NCBI GenBank assembly: GCA_024226535.1
Contig: JAAELP010000091.1
Span: 1-34,278, forward strand
DNA: 34,278 nt
Source of the DNA: Planctomycetota bacterium
GTDB lineage: Bacteria > Planctomycetota > Phycisphaerae > Phycisphaerales > SM1A02
Reading direction: 5' to 3'
Of the stretch, positions 16,108-24,488 are shown one piece after another. Under the pieces are notes generated by a model, which was not told the DNA's origin, did not search any database, and worked only from the letters and a program-made list of their open reading frames with translations. The position numbers and the translations under genes were made by a program. The first letter of the stretch is position 1. Each line of letters starts with the position of its first letter.

Positions 16108-18066
16108 CTACCCACGCGTGAGCCGGCAGTACACGAGCCACTCCCCCACCAGAAGGAGCAGGGCGGCGGCCACGAGCCACGGCCAGACGCCCCGTGGCGC
16201 GAGATCGCCCGGGGCGCCGGAGGCGACGGTCTCGGCGTTCACGATCAGCTCGCGAACCGGTCGCGTGTCGGACTCCACGTCGCTGAGCATGCTCACCGCG
16301 ATGCGGTCCCACGGCGGCTCGGCCCCCTCGGCTCCGTAGACACCGACCCGCCTCAGCCGGGGCAGCGAGACCACGGCGCCCGGCGCCCCGGCGATCGGCG
16401 TCGGTGCGGCCTCGGGTCCAGGCCCCTCGGCCGGCGGCCGGAGCATCACCGCGTCGGTGTCGCGCCGGACGCGCACCGAGACGGGCTCGCCGGGCCGCGA
16501 CACGAGCGAGGCGCGACCCGATCGGGCCCACATCAGGTGCTCGAGCGCGTTCTGAAGGAACACGGCGATGGACACGTGCATCGACCAGTTCGACTCCGGC
16601 AGGGCGAACCCCACGACCACGTGGCGCTCGCCCCGCGCCCGAAGCAGCGCGATGACGGGACCGTCCGGCCCCGTCGCGAGCGACTCGGCGCCGGATGGCA
16701 ACTCCATGCCGCCGAAGCCCGCGTAGACGGTGGCGTCGAGCGAAACGTGACGCATCACGGGGTGCTGGCGGTTCCAGCCGAGGATCCGCGATCCGCCTTC
16801 GCCGCGAGGCGCCGTCACGGTGACTCCCGGCGGCACCGCGCCGAAGTGCAGCGACGGCACGTCCGGAAGCTCGTCGGGCGCGACCCGATCGAACACGACG
16901 AGGTCGAACCGATCGGGCATGGTCGCCGCGTCCGCCGCGTAGACGGCCGCGCTCATGGACTGGAGCCGGCGCGGACGCGACTCCTCCAGCAGTTCGCGCA
17001 GCCGCGCGTCCGCTCCGGAGTCGCCATGCACGAACGCGATGCGCGGCTGGACCGCCGGGGGAAGGACGACCGCGGCAACATCGTCGGCCGGAAGCGCGTC
17101 GTCGGCGCCGTGACGCACGGTGAGCACGGCGCCACCGCCGAGTTCGATCTCGAAGGTGATGGTGGCTTCGCCGGGCGCCGCGCCGTCGCGGGCGGGTTCG
17201 ATGCGCACTCGCTTGATCGGTCCGTCGCGCCCGTCGACGAAGAGACGCACCGTGGTCTCGACCGCCTCGGACCCGGCGTTGACGAGACGCGCGAACACGA
17301 CGACGCGGATCGGGTCCTCCGCATCCCGGCGCGCGCCGAGCGAGACGACGCCCACGTTGGCCGCGGTCTCGGGACCGACGCGCGTGTACCGGAACCGTCC
17401 CGAGCGCAGGAAGAAGCCCGCGGCGTCGGCGGGCATGCGCACGCCGCCGTCGGAGATGAGGATGACGTCGGGCACCGCCTCGAGTTCCTGCTCCCGGCGC
17501 CCGGTGAACGTGCCCGCCACGGCGAGGGCGGCGTCGAGATCGGCTTCCTCGTCGGTCGGCTCGATCGCCGCGATCGCCTCGGCGAGCACGTCCCGGCGGG
17601 ATTCGAAGCCGACGGCGACGCGGGCCCGCGCGCCGAAGTCGATCAGCATCGCCGCCGCACCGTCGCTACGCCCGGCGAGGGCGTCGACGATCTCCAGCGC
17701 GGTCCGCCTCGCCACGTCCAGACGCCGCTCGTCCCCGGCCTCGCCGGCGTCGAGCGCGCTCATCGACGCGCTCGTATCCAGAAGGACGATCAGCCGCTTC
17801 GCCACCGGACCCGCCCGCGTGAGCGTGGGCTCGGCGAGCGCCACCAGCAGCGCGAGGAGCAGGATGAGCTGGAGCAGGAACAACGCCGACAGCCGCAGCC
17901 GCTGGAACGGGACGTTGACCTGGAGATCCTCGAACGCCTTCCGCCAGAGAAGCGTGCTCGGAATCGACAGCCGCCGCCGGCGCAGCTTCAGGAAGTACAG
18001 GAGCAGCAGAAGCGGAATCGTGACCGCGGCGGCGAGGAGCGCGTGCCAGGGGTGGAGGAAGGACAC
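16108..18066 (-). CDS. BatA-like VWA-domain membrane protein
   Basis: The 652-residue protein starts with the N-terminal region of the BatA/aerotolerance family: helix 1 (about 8-26, HALLAAAVTIPLLLLLYFLK), the basic loop LRRRRLSIPSTLLW, and helix 2 (about 60-77). A von Willebrand A domain follows with the MIDAS metal motif DTSASMS (Asp97, Ser99, Ser101) and ILISDGG further on. The middle is a large periplasmic part with beta-rich and glutamine-amidotransferase-like segments. A last helix near the end (WPWLVAAALLLLVGEWLVY) anchors it. Such proteins work with MoxR ATPases in envelope assembly or stress. It begins with GTG directly after the moxR stop (TAAGTG), so translation is coupled. The DUF58 gene that often lies between these two is absent. 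Confidence 0.83.
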   Translation of the reverse strand: MSFLHPWHALLAAAVTIPLLLLLYFLKLRRRRLSIPSTLLWRKAFEDLQVNVPFQRLRLSALFLLQLILLLALLVALAEPTLTRAGPVAKRLIVLLDTSASMSALDAGEAGDERRLDVARRTALEIVDALAGRSDGAAAMLIDFGARARVAVGFESRRDVLAEAIAAIEPTDEEADLDAALAVAGTFTGRREQELEAVPDVILISDGGVRMPADAAGFFLRSGRFRYTRVGPETAANVGVVSLGARRDAEDPIRVVVFARLVNAGSEAVETTVRLFVDGRDGPIKRVRIEPARDGAAPGEATITFEIELGGGAVLTVRHGADDALPADDVAAVVLPPAVQPRIAFVHGDSGADARLRELLEESRPRRLQSMSAAVYAADAATMPDRFDLVVFDRVAPDELPDVPSLHFGAVPPGVTVTAPRGEGGSRILGWNRQHPVMRHVSLDATVYAGFGGMELPSGAESLATGPDGPVIALLRARGERHVVVGFALPESNWSMHVSIAVFLQNALEHLMWARSGRASLVSRPGEPVSVRVRRDTDAVMLRPPAEGPGPEAAPTPIAGAPGAVVSLPRLRRVGVYGAEGAEPPWDRIAVSMLSDVESDTRPVRELIVNAETVASGAPGDLAPRGVWPWLVAAALLLLVGEWLVYCRLTRG

Positions 18067-19083
<1,017 letters not shown>

Positions 19084-19187
19084 CGATCACTCCTGGGCAA
19101 TGGACGGAGACACGATGGTATCTGGCCGGAGGCGGCCGCGACGAATCGTGCCCGGAAGTGCCCGACCGCCGAATGGAAGCAAAGCCC

Positions 19188-19193
19188 TAAGCT
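19188..19193 (+). promoter_or_regulatory. Candidate -10 element of a leaderless transcript
   Basis: TAAGCT (pattern TANNNT) ends six bases before the ATG at 19200. A transcript starting at the usual distance would begin at the A of the start codon. No Shine-Dalgarno sequence precedes this gene, which is consistent with leaderless translation. Confidence 0.35.
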
Positions 19194-19199
19194 ACCGAG

Positions 19200-19775
19200 A
19201 TGAAGCTCTATACGAAGACGGGCGACGACGGCACGACCGGGCTCTTCGGCGGTGACCGTGTGGGCAAGGACCACCCCCGCGTGGAGGCCTACGGGACCGT
19301 GGACGAACTGAACGCGGCCGTCGGGCTTGCCGCGGCGGCGGTGGACCCAGGATCGGCCGGGCTCGATCGCATCGCGGCGATCTTCTCCTCGCTCCAGTCA
19401 AGGCTGCTGGACCTCGGCGCGGACCTCGCCACGCCGGCGGGGTCGAAGCACGCCGGCAAGGTCGCCCGGCTCGACGCCGGGCACGTCGGCGAGGTCGAGG
19501 GGTGGATCGACGAGATCGATGCCGCCAACGAGCCCATGACCCACTTCGTGCTGCCCGGGGGCACCGACCTCGCCGCCCGCCTGCACCTCGCCCGCACGAT
19601 CTGCCGCCGCGCGGAGCGTCTGCTCGTCACCCTCGGCGGCTCCGAGACGGTCACGCCGGAGGCGATCGTCTACCTCAACCGCGTCAGCGACCTGCTCTTC
19701 GCGATGGCCCGGCTCGCCAACCTCGCCGCGGGCGTGGCGGACGTGCCGTGGGTGCCGGGGAAGGGAGGCCCGTGA
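19200..19775 (+). CDS. pduO: ATP:cob(I)alamin adenosyltransferase, PduO type
   Basis: The 191-residue protein makes adenosylcobalamin by moving the adenosyl group of ATP to reduced cobalamin. The N-terminal ATP-binding motif YTKTGDDGTTGLFGG (about 4-18) is followed by the conserved R-xAYGTVDELNAAVG (about 27-41). The C-terminal half holds the RTICRRAERLL segment and the LNRVSDLLFAMARLAN helix that line the active site. All key motifs are present and the length is normal. Start codon choice is clear because the motif begins at residue 4. The gene stands alone: no other B12 synthesis, transport or riboswitch element was found nearby, so it probably serves a salvaged cofactor. Confidence 0.93.
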   Translation: MKLYTKTGDDGTTGLFGGDRVGKDHPRVEAYGTVDELNAAVGLAAAAVDPGSAGLDRIAAIFSSLQSRLLDLGADLATPAGSKHAGKVARLDAGHVGEVEGWIDEIDAANEPMTHFVLPGGTDLAARLHLARTICRRAERLLVTLGGSETVTPEAIVYLNRVSDLLFAMARLANLAAGVADVPWVPGKGGP

Positions 19776-19829
19776 ACGGTGGCGTCCGGTGGGTATCGAT
19801 GACCGCGTACAGGGGGGCCGTTTACCTCA

Positions 19830-19858
19830 TTGATTCCCCCTTGTGGGGTGTGTAGGCT
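19830..19858 (+). promoter_or_regulatory. Promoter of the GAPDH gene with palindrome in the spacer
   Basis: TTGATT (19830-19835) and TAGGCT (19853-19858) are separated by exactly 17 bases, a sigma-70-like arrangement in otherwise very GC-rich DNA. The spacer contains CCCC-TTGT-GGGG (19837-19848), a small inverted repeat that could be a regulator site. The leader of about 45 bases then carries a strong ribosome binding site, AGGAGG at 19894-19899. Confidence 0.5.
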
Positions 19859-19908
19859 CCCGTTCGCGGGAGCAGAAACCACAACACCAACCCAGGAGGC
19901 AACCGGCG

Positions 19909-20952
19909 ATGGCGATCAAGATCGGGATCAACGGCTTCGGACGGATCGGACGGCTGGTCTACCGGCAGGCGGTGCGCCGCGGCGGCTTCGAGATCGTCGC
20001 CGTGAACGACCTGGTGCCCTCCGACAACCTCGCGTACCTGCTCGGACATGACTCGACGCACGGGCGGTTCGAGCATCCCGTCAAGGTGACCGGCGACGGG
20101 TTCTCCAGCGGCGGCATGGACACGAAGTGCCTGAGCGAGCGCGATCCCGCGCAGCTTCCGTGGAAGGCGCTCGGCGTCGACTACGTCATCGAGTGCACGG
20201 GCTTCTTCACGAAGTACGAAGACGCGATGAAGCACGTCGAGGCCGGCGCCAGGCGCGTGCTCATCAGCGCTCCCACGAAGAGTCCGGACAAGGTCCCGAC
20301 CCTCGCCTACAAGGTGAACCACGAGCAGTACGACCCGTCGTCGCACCCGGTCGTCTCCAACGCGTCGTGCACGACGAACTGCCTCGCCCCCGTGGCGAAG
20401 GTCATCAACGACTCCTTCGGTCTCGCCGAAGGGCTCATGACCACCATCCACGCGGTGACCGCCACGCAGCCCACGCAGGACGGCCCGACGAAGAAGGACT
20501 TCCGCGGCGGCCGCAACGGCTACGCCAACATGATCCCCGCCTCGACCGGCGCCGCGAAGGCGGTCGCCCTGTGCATCCCCGAACTCAAGGGCCGCCTCAC
20601 CGGCGTGGCCATGCGGGTGCCGGTGGCGAACGTGTCGGTCGTGGACCTCACGTTCAAGACGGAGAAGGCGACGAGCCTCGAGGCCATCCACGACGCCATG
20701 CGCGCCGCCGCCGGCGGCTCGATGGAAGGCGTGCTCGGCTACACCGAGGAAGAGGTCGTCTCCAGCGACTTCATCGGCGACGAGCGCAGCAGCATCTACG
20801 ACTCCGGCGCCGGCGTCGAGCTGAACGATCGCTTCTTCAAGATCGTGAGCTGGTACGACAACGAGATGGGCTACGCCACCCGTTGCCTGGACATGCTCAC
20901 GTTCATGGCCTCGAAGGACGGCTCGAAGACCATGGCGGCGGCCGCGGTCTGA
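19909..20952 (+). CDS. gap: Glyceraldehyde-3-phosphate dehydrogenase, type I
   Basis: The 347-residue protein is the phosphorylating, NAD-dependent GAPDH of glycolysis and gluconeogenesis. The Rossmann motif INGFGRIGR is at 8-16, the adenosine-contacting VNDL at 32-35, the catalytic [12 protein letters not shown] has Cys154, and the [13 protein letters not shown] region supplies the active-site His. The C-terminal [12 protein letters not shown] is also intact. The frame is open before 19909, but AGGAGG nine bases ahead of the ATG and the family N-terminus ([15 protein letters not shown]) settle the start. It has its own promoter and leader, so high expression is likely. It is convergent with malate dehydrogenase across a 42-base palindrome. 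Confidence 0.97.
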   Translation: MAIKIGINGFGRIGRLVYRQAVRRGGFEIVAVNDLVPSDNLAYLLGHDSTHGRFEHPVKVTGDGFSSGGMDTKCLSERDPAQLPWKALGVDYVIECTGFFTKYEDAMKHVEAGARRVLISAPTKSPDKVPTLAYKVNHEQYDPSSHPVVSNASCTTNCLAPVAKVINDSFGLAEGLMTTIHAVTATQPTQDGPTKKDFRGGRNGYANMIPASTGAAKAVALCIPELKGRLTGVAMRVPVANVSVVDLTFKTEKATSLEAIHDAMRAAAGGSMEGVLGYTEEEVVSSDFIGDERSSIYDSGAGVELNDRFFKIVSWYDNEMGYATRCLDMLTFMASKDGSKTMAAAAV

Positions 20953-20971
20953 GACCAAACGACCCGTATCG

Positions 20972-21013
20972 CACGGAGGGCACGGAGAACCGCGGTTCTC
21001 CGTGCCCTCCGTG
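20972..21013. terminator. Perfect 42-base palindrome, probable bidirectional terminator
   Basis: Bases 20972-20992 are the exact reverse complement of 20993-21013; the centre is ACCGCGGT. It lies in the 94-base gap between the convergent gap and mdh stops, where transcripts from both sides would form a 20-pair hairpin. Each arm contains CACGGAG twice. There is no U tract after it on either strand, so either termination is U-independent or the element is a mobile palindromic repeat. Confidence 0.6.
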
Positions 21014-21046
21014 TCAATCTCGGAGCGAGTCTGCGCCCGTCGGGCG

Positions 21047-22012
21047 TCAGACGCTCACTTTCCCCGCCAGCTCCGGAAACGTCTTCTGCACGATGTCGAC
21101 CAGCTCCTTCACGTGGCTGATCGATTCGTCCATGAGCGTCTGCTCGTCGCTGTCGAGTTCGATCTCGATGACCTTCTCCATGCCGCCGGCCCCGAGAATG
21201 CACGGCACGCCGACGAAGTAGCCGCCGACGCCATACTCGTTTTCGCAGAAGGCGGCGCAGGGGAGGATGCGCTTCTTGTCGCGGATGATCGCCTCGGCCA
21301 TCTGCACGGCGCCGGACGCCGGGGCGTAGTACGCGCTCGTGCCCATGAGCTTGACGATCTCGCCGCCGCCTTTCTTCGCGCGATCGACGCACGCCTGGAT
21401 CGTCGCGTTCGGCAGAAGCTGCGTGACGGGAATCCCGTGCACCGACGTGTACCGCGGCAACGGAACCATGTCGTCGCCGTGACCGCCGAGGAGCAGGGCC
21501 TGGATGTCCTCGACGGAGCAGCCCAGCTCCATCGCGATGAACGCGCGGAACCTCGCCACGTCGAGACAGCCGGCCTGGCCGACGATGCGGTGCGTCGGGA
21601 ACCCCGACGCCTTCCACGCCGTGTAGACCATCGCGTCCAGCGGGTTGGACACCACGATCATGACCGCGTCCGGCGCGGACTTCGCGATCTGCTCGGAGAC
21701 GCTCTTGACGATCTTCACGTTCGTCGCAATGAGATCGTCACGGCTCATGCCGGGCTTGCGCGGAATGCCGGCGGTGACGATGACGACGTCCGAATCGACG
21801 GTGTCCGCGTAGTCCGCGGTGCCGGTGACGTTGGCGTCGAAACGCTCCATGGGGGCAGCGCAGAACAGGTCCAGCGCCTTGCCCTTCGCGACGCCCTCTT
21901 TATCAGGGATGTCCACGAGAACGATGTCGCCGAGTTCCTTGGCCGCGGCCCAGTGGGCGCAGGTCGCGCCGACGTTGCCGGCACCGATGACGCTGATCTT
22001 CGCACGTCGCAT
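21047..22012 (-). CDS. mdh: Malate dehydrogenase (LDH-like type)
   Basis: This 321-residue NAD-dependent enzyme interconverts malate and oxaloacetate in the TCA cycle. The N-terminal Rossmann motif VIGAGNVGATCA (about 8-19), the substrate-loop AGIPRKPGMSRDDL with the Arg-Lys pattern of malate-specific members, VVSNPLDAM, GQAGCLDVARFR and the catalytic-His motif GGHGDDMVPL are all intact. The length is slightly above the usual 310. The frame is open far upstream, but ATG 22012 (MRRAKISVIGAG) follows AAGGA by eight bases and fits the family N-terminus. It is convergent with gap. The opposing pair of central-metabolism genes shares the palindrome between them. Confidence 0.95.
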   Translation of the reverse strand: MRRAKISVIGAGNVGATCAHWAAAKELGDIVLVDIPDKEGVAKGKALDLFCAAPMERFDANVTGTADYADTVDSDVVIVTAGIPRKPGMSRDDLIATNVKIVKSVSEQIAKSAPDAVMIVVSNPLDAMVYTAWKASGFPTHRIVGQAGCLDVARFRAFIAMELGCSVEDIQALLLGGHGDDMVPLPRYTSVHGIPVTQLLPNATIQACVDRAKKGGGEIVKLMGTSAYYAPASGAVQMAEAIIRDKKRILPCAAFCENEYGVGGYFVGVPCILGAGGMEKVIEIELDSDEQTLMDESISHVKELVDIVQKTFPELAGKVSV

Positions 22013-22124
22013 GAGATGAGTCCTTGCCTGGGGTGAAAATGAGGAACCCATGATAGAACGGATACGCCCCGGATAAGGGGGGGCGTTTCGACCCCTTTGG
22101 CGATCCGGCCCCGGAGGGGCACCG

Positions 22125-22130
22125 TATGAT
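22125..22130 (+). promoter_or_regulatory. Candidate -10 element of the HEAT-repeat gene
   Basis: TATGAT is followed 26 bases later by the ATG at 22157, which has GGGAGG at 22145-22150. A leader of about 20 bases with a good ribosome binding site would result. No clear -35 is visible at 16-18 bases. Confidence 0.35.
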
Positions 22131-22156
22131 TGGCATCTGACGATGGGAGGTACGCC

Positions 22157-23218
22157 ATGACCGTAACCGCAACCGCGCTCCTGGCCGTCCTGCTCGTCGC
22201 GTCGGACGCCGGGCCGAGCGACGAGGAGATGATCGTCACCCCCGGCCCGATCTCCATCGCGGAACTCCAGGCCCACGACCCCCGGCAGCTCCTGCGGTCC
22301 TACGAGATCGGCGAGCTCTGCGAGCGATCCGCCGCCTACTGGCACCTCTGCCGGCTCGGCGAACGAGCTCGGCCCCTGGTCCCCCAACTCGTCGGGATGC
22401 TCGACGACCCGGAGATGCGCCGCCGGGCGACATGGCTGCTCGGCTCGCTGGGCCCGGTGGCCGAGGACGCGATCGAGCCCGTCATCGCCATGATCGACGC
22501 CGGCGAAGAGGGGTCGGAGGATCTCGCGATCCTGCTGGGGCGGATGGGGCCCGTGGCCGCCGACGCCGCACCCGCCATCGCGATGCTCCTCGATGACGAT
22601 CCCCCGAGGAAGGGCAACGTCCTCCGGGCGTTCCTCTCGCTCGATCCGCCCGAGTCGATTCGGATGCCCGTCATGATCTCGCTGCTGGGCGACGAGAACT
22701 CCACCGTGCGACGCAAGGCCATCGTCGAGCTGGGCCGGTTGCGCGAGCATGCCGCCGGGGCCTTCGAGCCGCTCGTGGACGTGATGTTCCGCTCACCTGA
22801 GGACGGCCGGCACGCCTCCCGCGCCTTGGCGCTGATCACCGGGCTTCCCTTCGCGTACCCTGGCATGCCGGTGACCGACGATCCGCTGGGCTGGGCGATG
22901 AAGGAAGTCGCGCGACCGTGGCTCTCCCGCAACGGGCGGGCCGCCGGCTTCACGTCGTTCGACACGTGGTACGACGCGGCCAAACGCAGCTACGTCGTCG
23001 TGCCGCACGTACGCGGCAACCCGAGCGATCCCGACGAGGAGCCGGCCGTCGACCAGGTCTGGGTGGAGTCGCTCTGCCGCTTCCTCCAGACCGAGCGGTT
23101 CGAGGTCGTGCCCTCGGGGCGCGTGATCGTGTTACCAGCGCCGGCGTCCGATCCGAGGATCCACGACCCGCACTGGAACGAGCCTCCCCCGCGTCAGTGG
23201 GTCACGAGGTGCCGCTGA
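22157..23218 (+). CDS. HEAT-repeat secreted protein of unknown function
   Basis: The 353-residue protein starts with a short signal-like segment (TVTATALLAVLLVASDAG). Residues about 55-235 form HEAT/PBS-like helical repeats: ARPLVPQLVGMLDDPEMRRR, ATWLLGSLGPVAEDAIEPVI, AILLGRMGPVAADAAPAIAM and VRRKAIVELGRLREHAAGAF. Such repeats usually hold partner proteins. The last 110 residues (from about PFAYPGMPV) form a separate region rich in Trp, Arg and Pro with no domain I recognise. GGGAGG six bases before the ATG sets the start; an in-frame TTG upstream was rejected. The YcaQ-family gene follows eight bases after the stop, so the two may be co-transcribed. The link between an exported protein and a DNA repair enzyme is unexplained. 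Confidence 0.75.
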   Translation: MTVTATALLAVLLVASDAGPSDEEMIVTPGPISIAELQAHDPRQLLRSYEIGELCERSAAYWHLCRLGERARPLVPQLVGMLDDPEMRRRATWLLGSLGPVAEDAIEPVIAMIDAGEEGSEDLAILLGRMGPVAADAAPAIAMLLDDDPPRKGNVLRAFLSLDPPESIRMPVMISLLGDENSTVRRKAIVELGRLREHAAGAFEPLVDVMFRSPEDGRHASRALALITGLPFAYPGMPVTDDPLGWAMKEVARPWLSRNGRAAGFTSFDTWYDAAKRSYVVVPHVRGNPSDPDEEPAVDQVWVESLCRFLQTERFEVVPSGRVIVLPAPASDPRIHDPHWNEPPPRQWVTRCR

Positions 23219-23225
23219 TCCGGTG

Positions 23226-24488
23226 ATGGCGCCTCGCGCCGAACGCCTGCGTGATGCCATCACTCCCATGCCGCGAACTGCCGCCGATCCCGTCCCCGCC
23301 GCCACCGCCCGGCGTCTGTTCCTCGGCGCTCAGGAACTGCTCGGCGACCCGACGCGTCGCGTGACGCCGGCGCTCGTGCATCGGGTGATCGCGCGCATGG
23401 GGTTCGTGCAGGTCGACACGATCAACGTGGTCCAGCGCGCCCACCACCACATCCTCGGCAGCCGGCTCGACGGCTACCGCCCCCGTCACCTCACCCGGCT
23501 CCTGGAGCGCGATCGCAAGCTCTTCGAGCATTGGACGCACGACGCGTCGGTGATCCCGGCCGCGTGGTATCCGCATTGGAAGATCCGATTCCGGTCGTAC
23601 GCCCGGCGCTGGCGCGACGAGCGGTGGAGTGCGCCGGACTCGTGGTGGGCGCAGCGCATGGGCGGCAAGCCGAAGCAGGTGATCGACCACGTGCTCGACC
23701 GCGTCACGAACGAGGGGCCGCTCATGAGCCGCGACTTCGAGCACGACGGCCCGAGCGGCGCGTGGTGGGGATGGAAGCCGCCGAAGGCGGCGCTGGAGCA
23801 CCTCTGGCGCGTCGGCCGGCTCGCCGTGCGGGCGCGGGTGAACTTCCACAAGATCTACGACCTCAGCGAGCGCGTCTTCCCCGACCAGCACGCCGCGGAC
23901 GCGCCGGATCCCGACGAGCACATCGCGTGGGCGGCGCGGATGGCGCTGGAGCGGCTCGGGTTCGCGACCGCGGCCGAGATCGCCGGGTTCTTCCGGGCGG
24001 TCCCGATCAACGACGTGCGGGCGTGGTGCGAGGAAGCCCAGCGACGCGAGGAGATCGTCCCCGTGCTCGTTGAGACCGCCGACGGCTCGGCCCCCCGCCG
24101 CGAGTACGGATTGCCGGACTGGCGTAAACGCGTGGCGAGGTGTCCGGACCCGCCGGATCGCATCCGCGTCATGAGCCCGTTCGATCCCGTTCTGCGCGAT
24201 CGCGCCCGCGCGTTGCGCCGCTTCGGGTTCGACTATCGCTTCGAAGCGTTCGTCCCGGCGCCCAAGCGGCGCTACGGCTACTACGTGCTGCCGATCCTCG
24301 AGGCCGATCGCTTCACCGGTCGGCTCGACGCCAAGCTCCACCGCGGCCGCGGCGTGCTGGAGGTCCGCGGCCTGTGGTGGGAACCTGGTGTGCGCCCCTC
24401 CCGGCGCCGGCTCTCGGCGCTCGATGCGGCGCTGGGGCGGCTCGCGGAGTCGGTCGACGCGTCGGCGTTCGAGATCACGGCCACGTGA
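23226..24488 (+). CDS. YcaQ/AlkX-family winged-helix DNA glycosylase (interstrand crosslink repair)
   Basis: This 420-residue protein belongs to the HTH_42/YcaQ family, which unhooks DNA interstrand crosslinks formed by alkylating agents. The catalytic QxD motif is visible in FVQVDTINVVQRAHHHIL (Gln62, Asp64). Other family segments are present: LFEHWTHDASVIP, WWGWKPPKAALEHLWRVGRL, MSPFDPVLRDR, the FGFDYRFEAFVPAPKRRYGY-type stretch and YYVLPILEADRFTGRLDAK. It is full length. The start is uncertain: ATG 23226 and ATG 23268 are both possible, and neither has a good ribosome binding site. The 3' end overlaps the convergent minus-strand gene by 14 bases. Confidence 0.88.
   Translation: MAPRAERLRDAITPMPRTAADPVPAATARRLFLGAQELLGDPTRRVTPALVHRVIARMGFVQVDTINVVQRAHHHILGSRLDGYRPRHLTRLLERDRKLFEHWTHDASVIPAAWYPHWKIRFRSYARRWRDERWSAPDSWWAQRMGGKPKQVIDHVLDRVTNEGPLMSRDFEHDGPSGAWWGWKPPKAALEHLWRVGRLAVRARVNFHKIYDLSERVFPDQHAADAPDPDEHIAWAARMALERLGFATAAEIAGFFRAVPINDVRAWCEEAQRREEIVPVLVETADGSAPRREYGLPDWRKRVARCPDPPDRIRVMSPFDPVLRDRARALRRFGFDYRFEAFVPAPKRRYGYYVLPILEADRFTGRLDAKLHRGRGVLEVRGLWWEPGVRPSRRRLSALDAALGRLAESVDASAFEITAT

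Noticed and set aside
19084..19199. Possible cobalamin riboswitch before the adenosyltransferase gene
   Set aside because: The gap is only 116 bases, shows no B12-box-like sequence, and the -10-like box is next to the start codon.
22130..22156. TTG start upstream of the HEAT-repeat protein
   Set aside because: It would put the signal peptide inside the protein and has no ribosome binding site, unlike ATG 22157.
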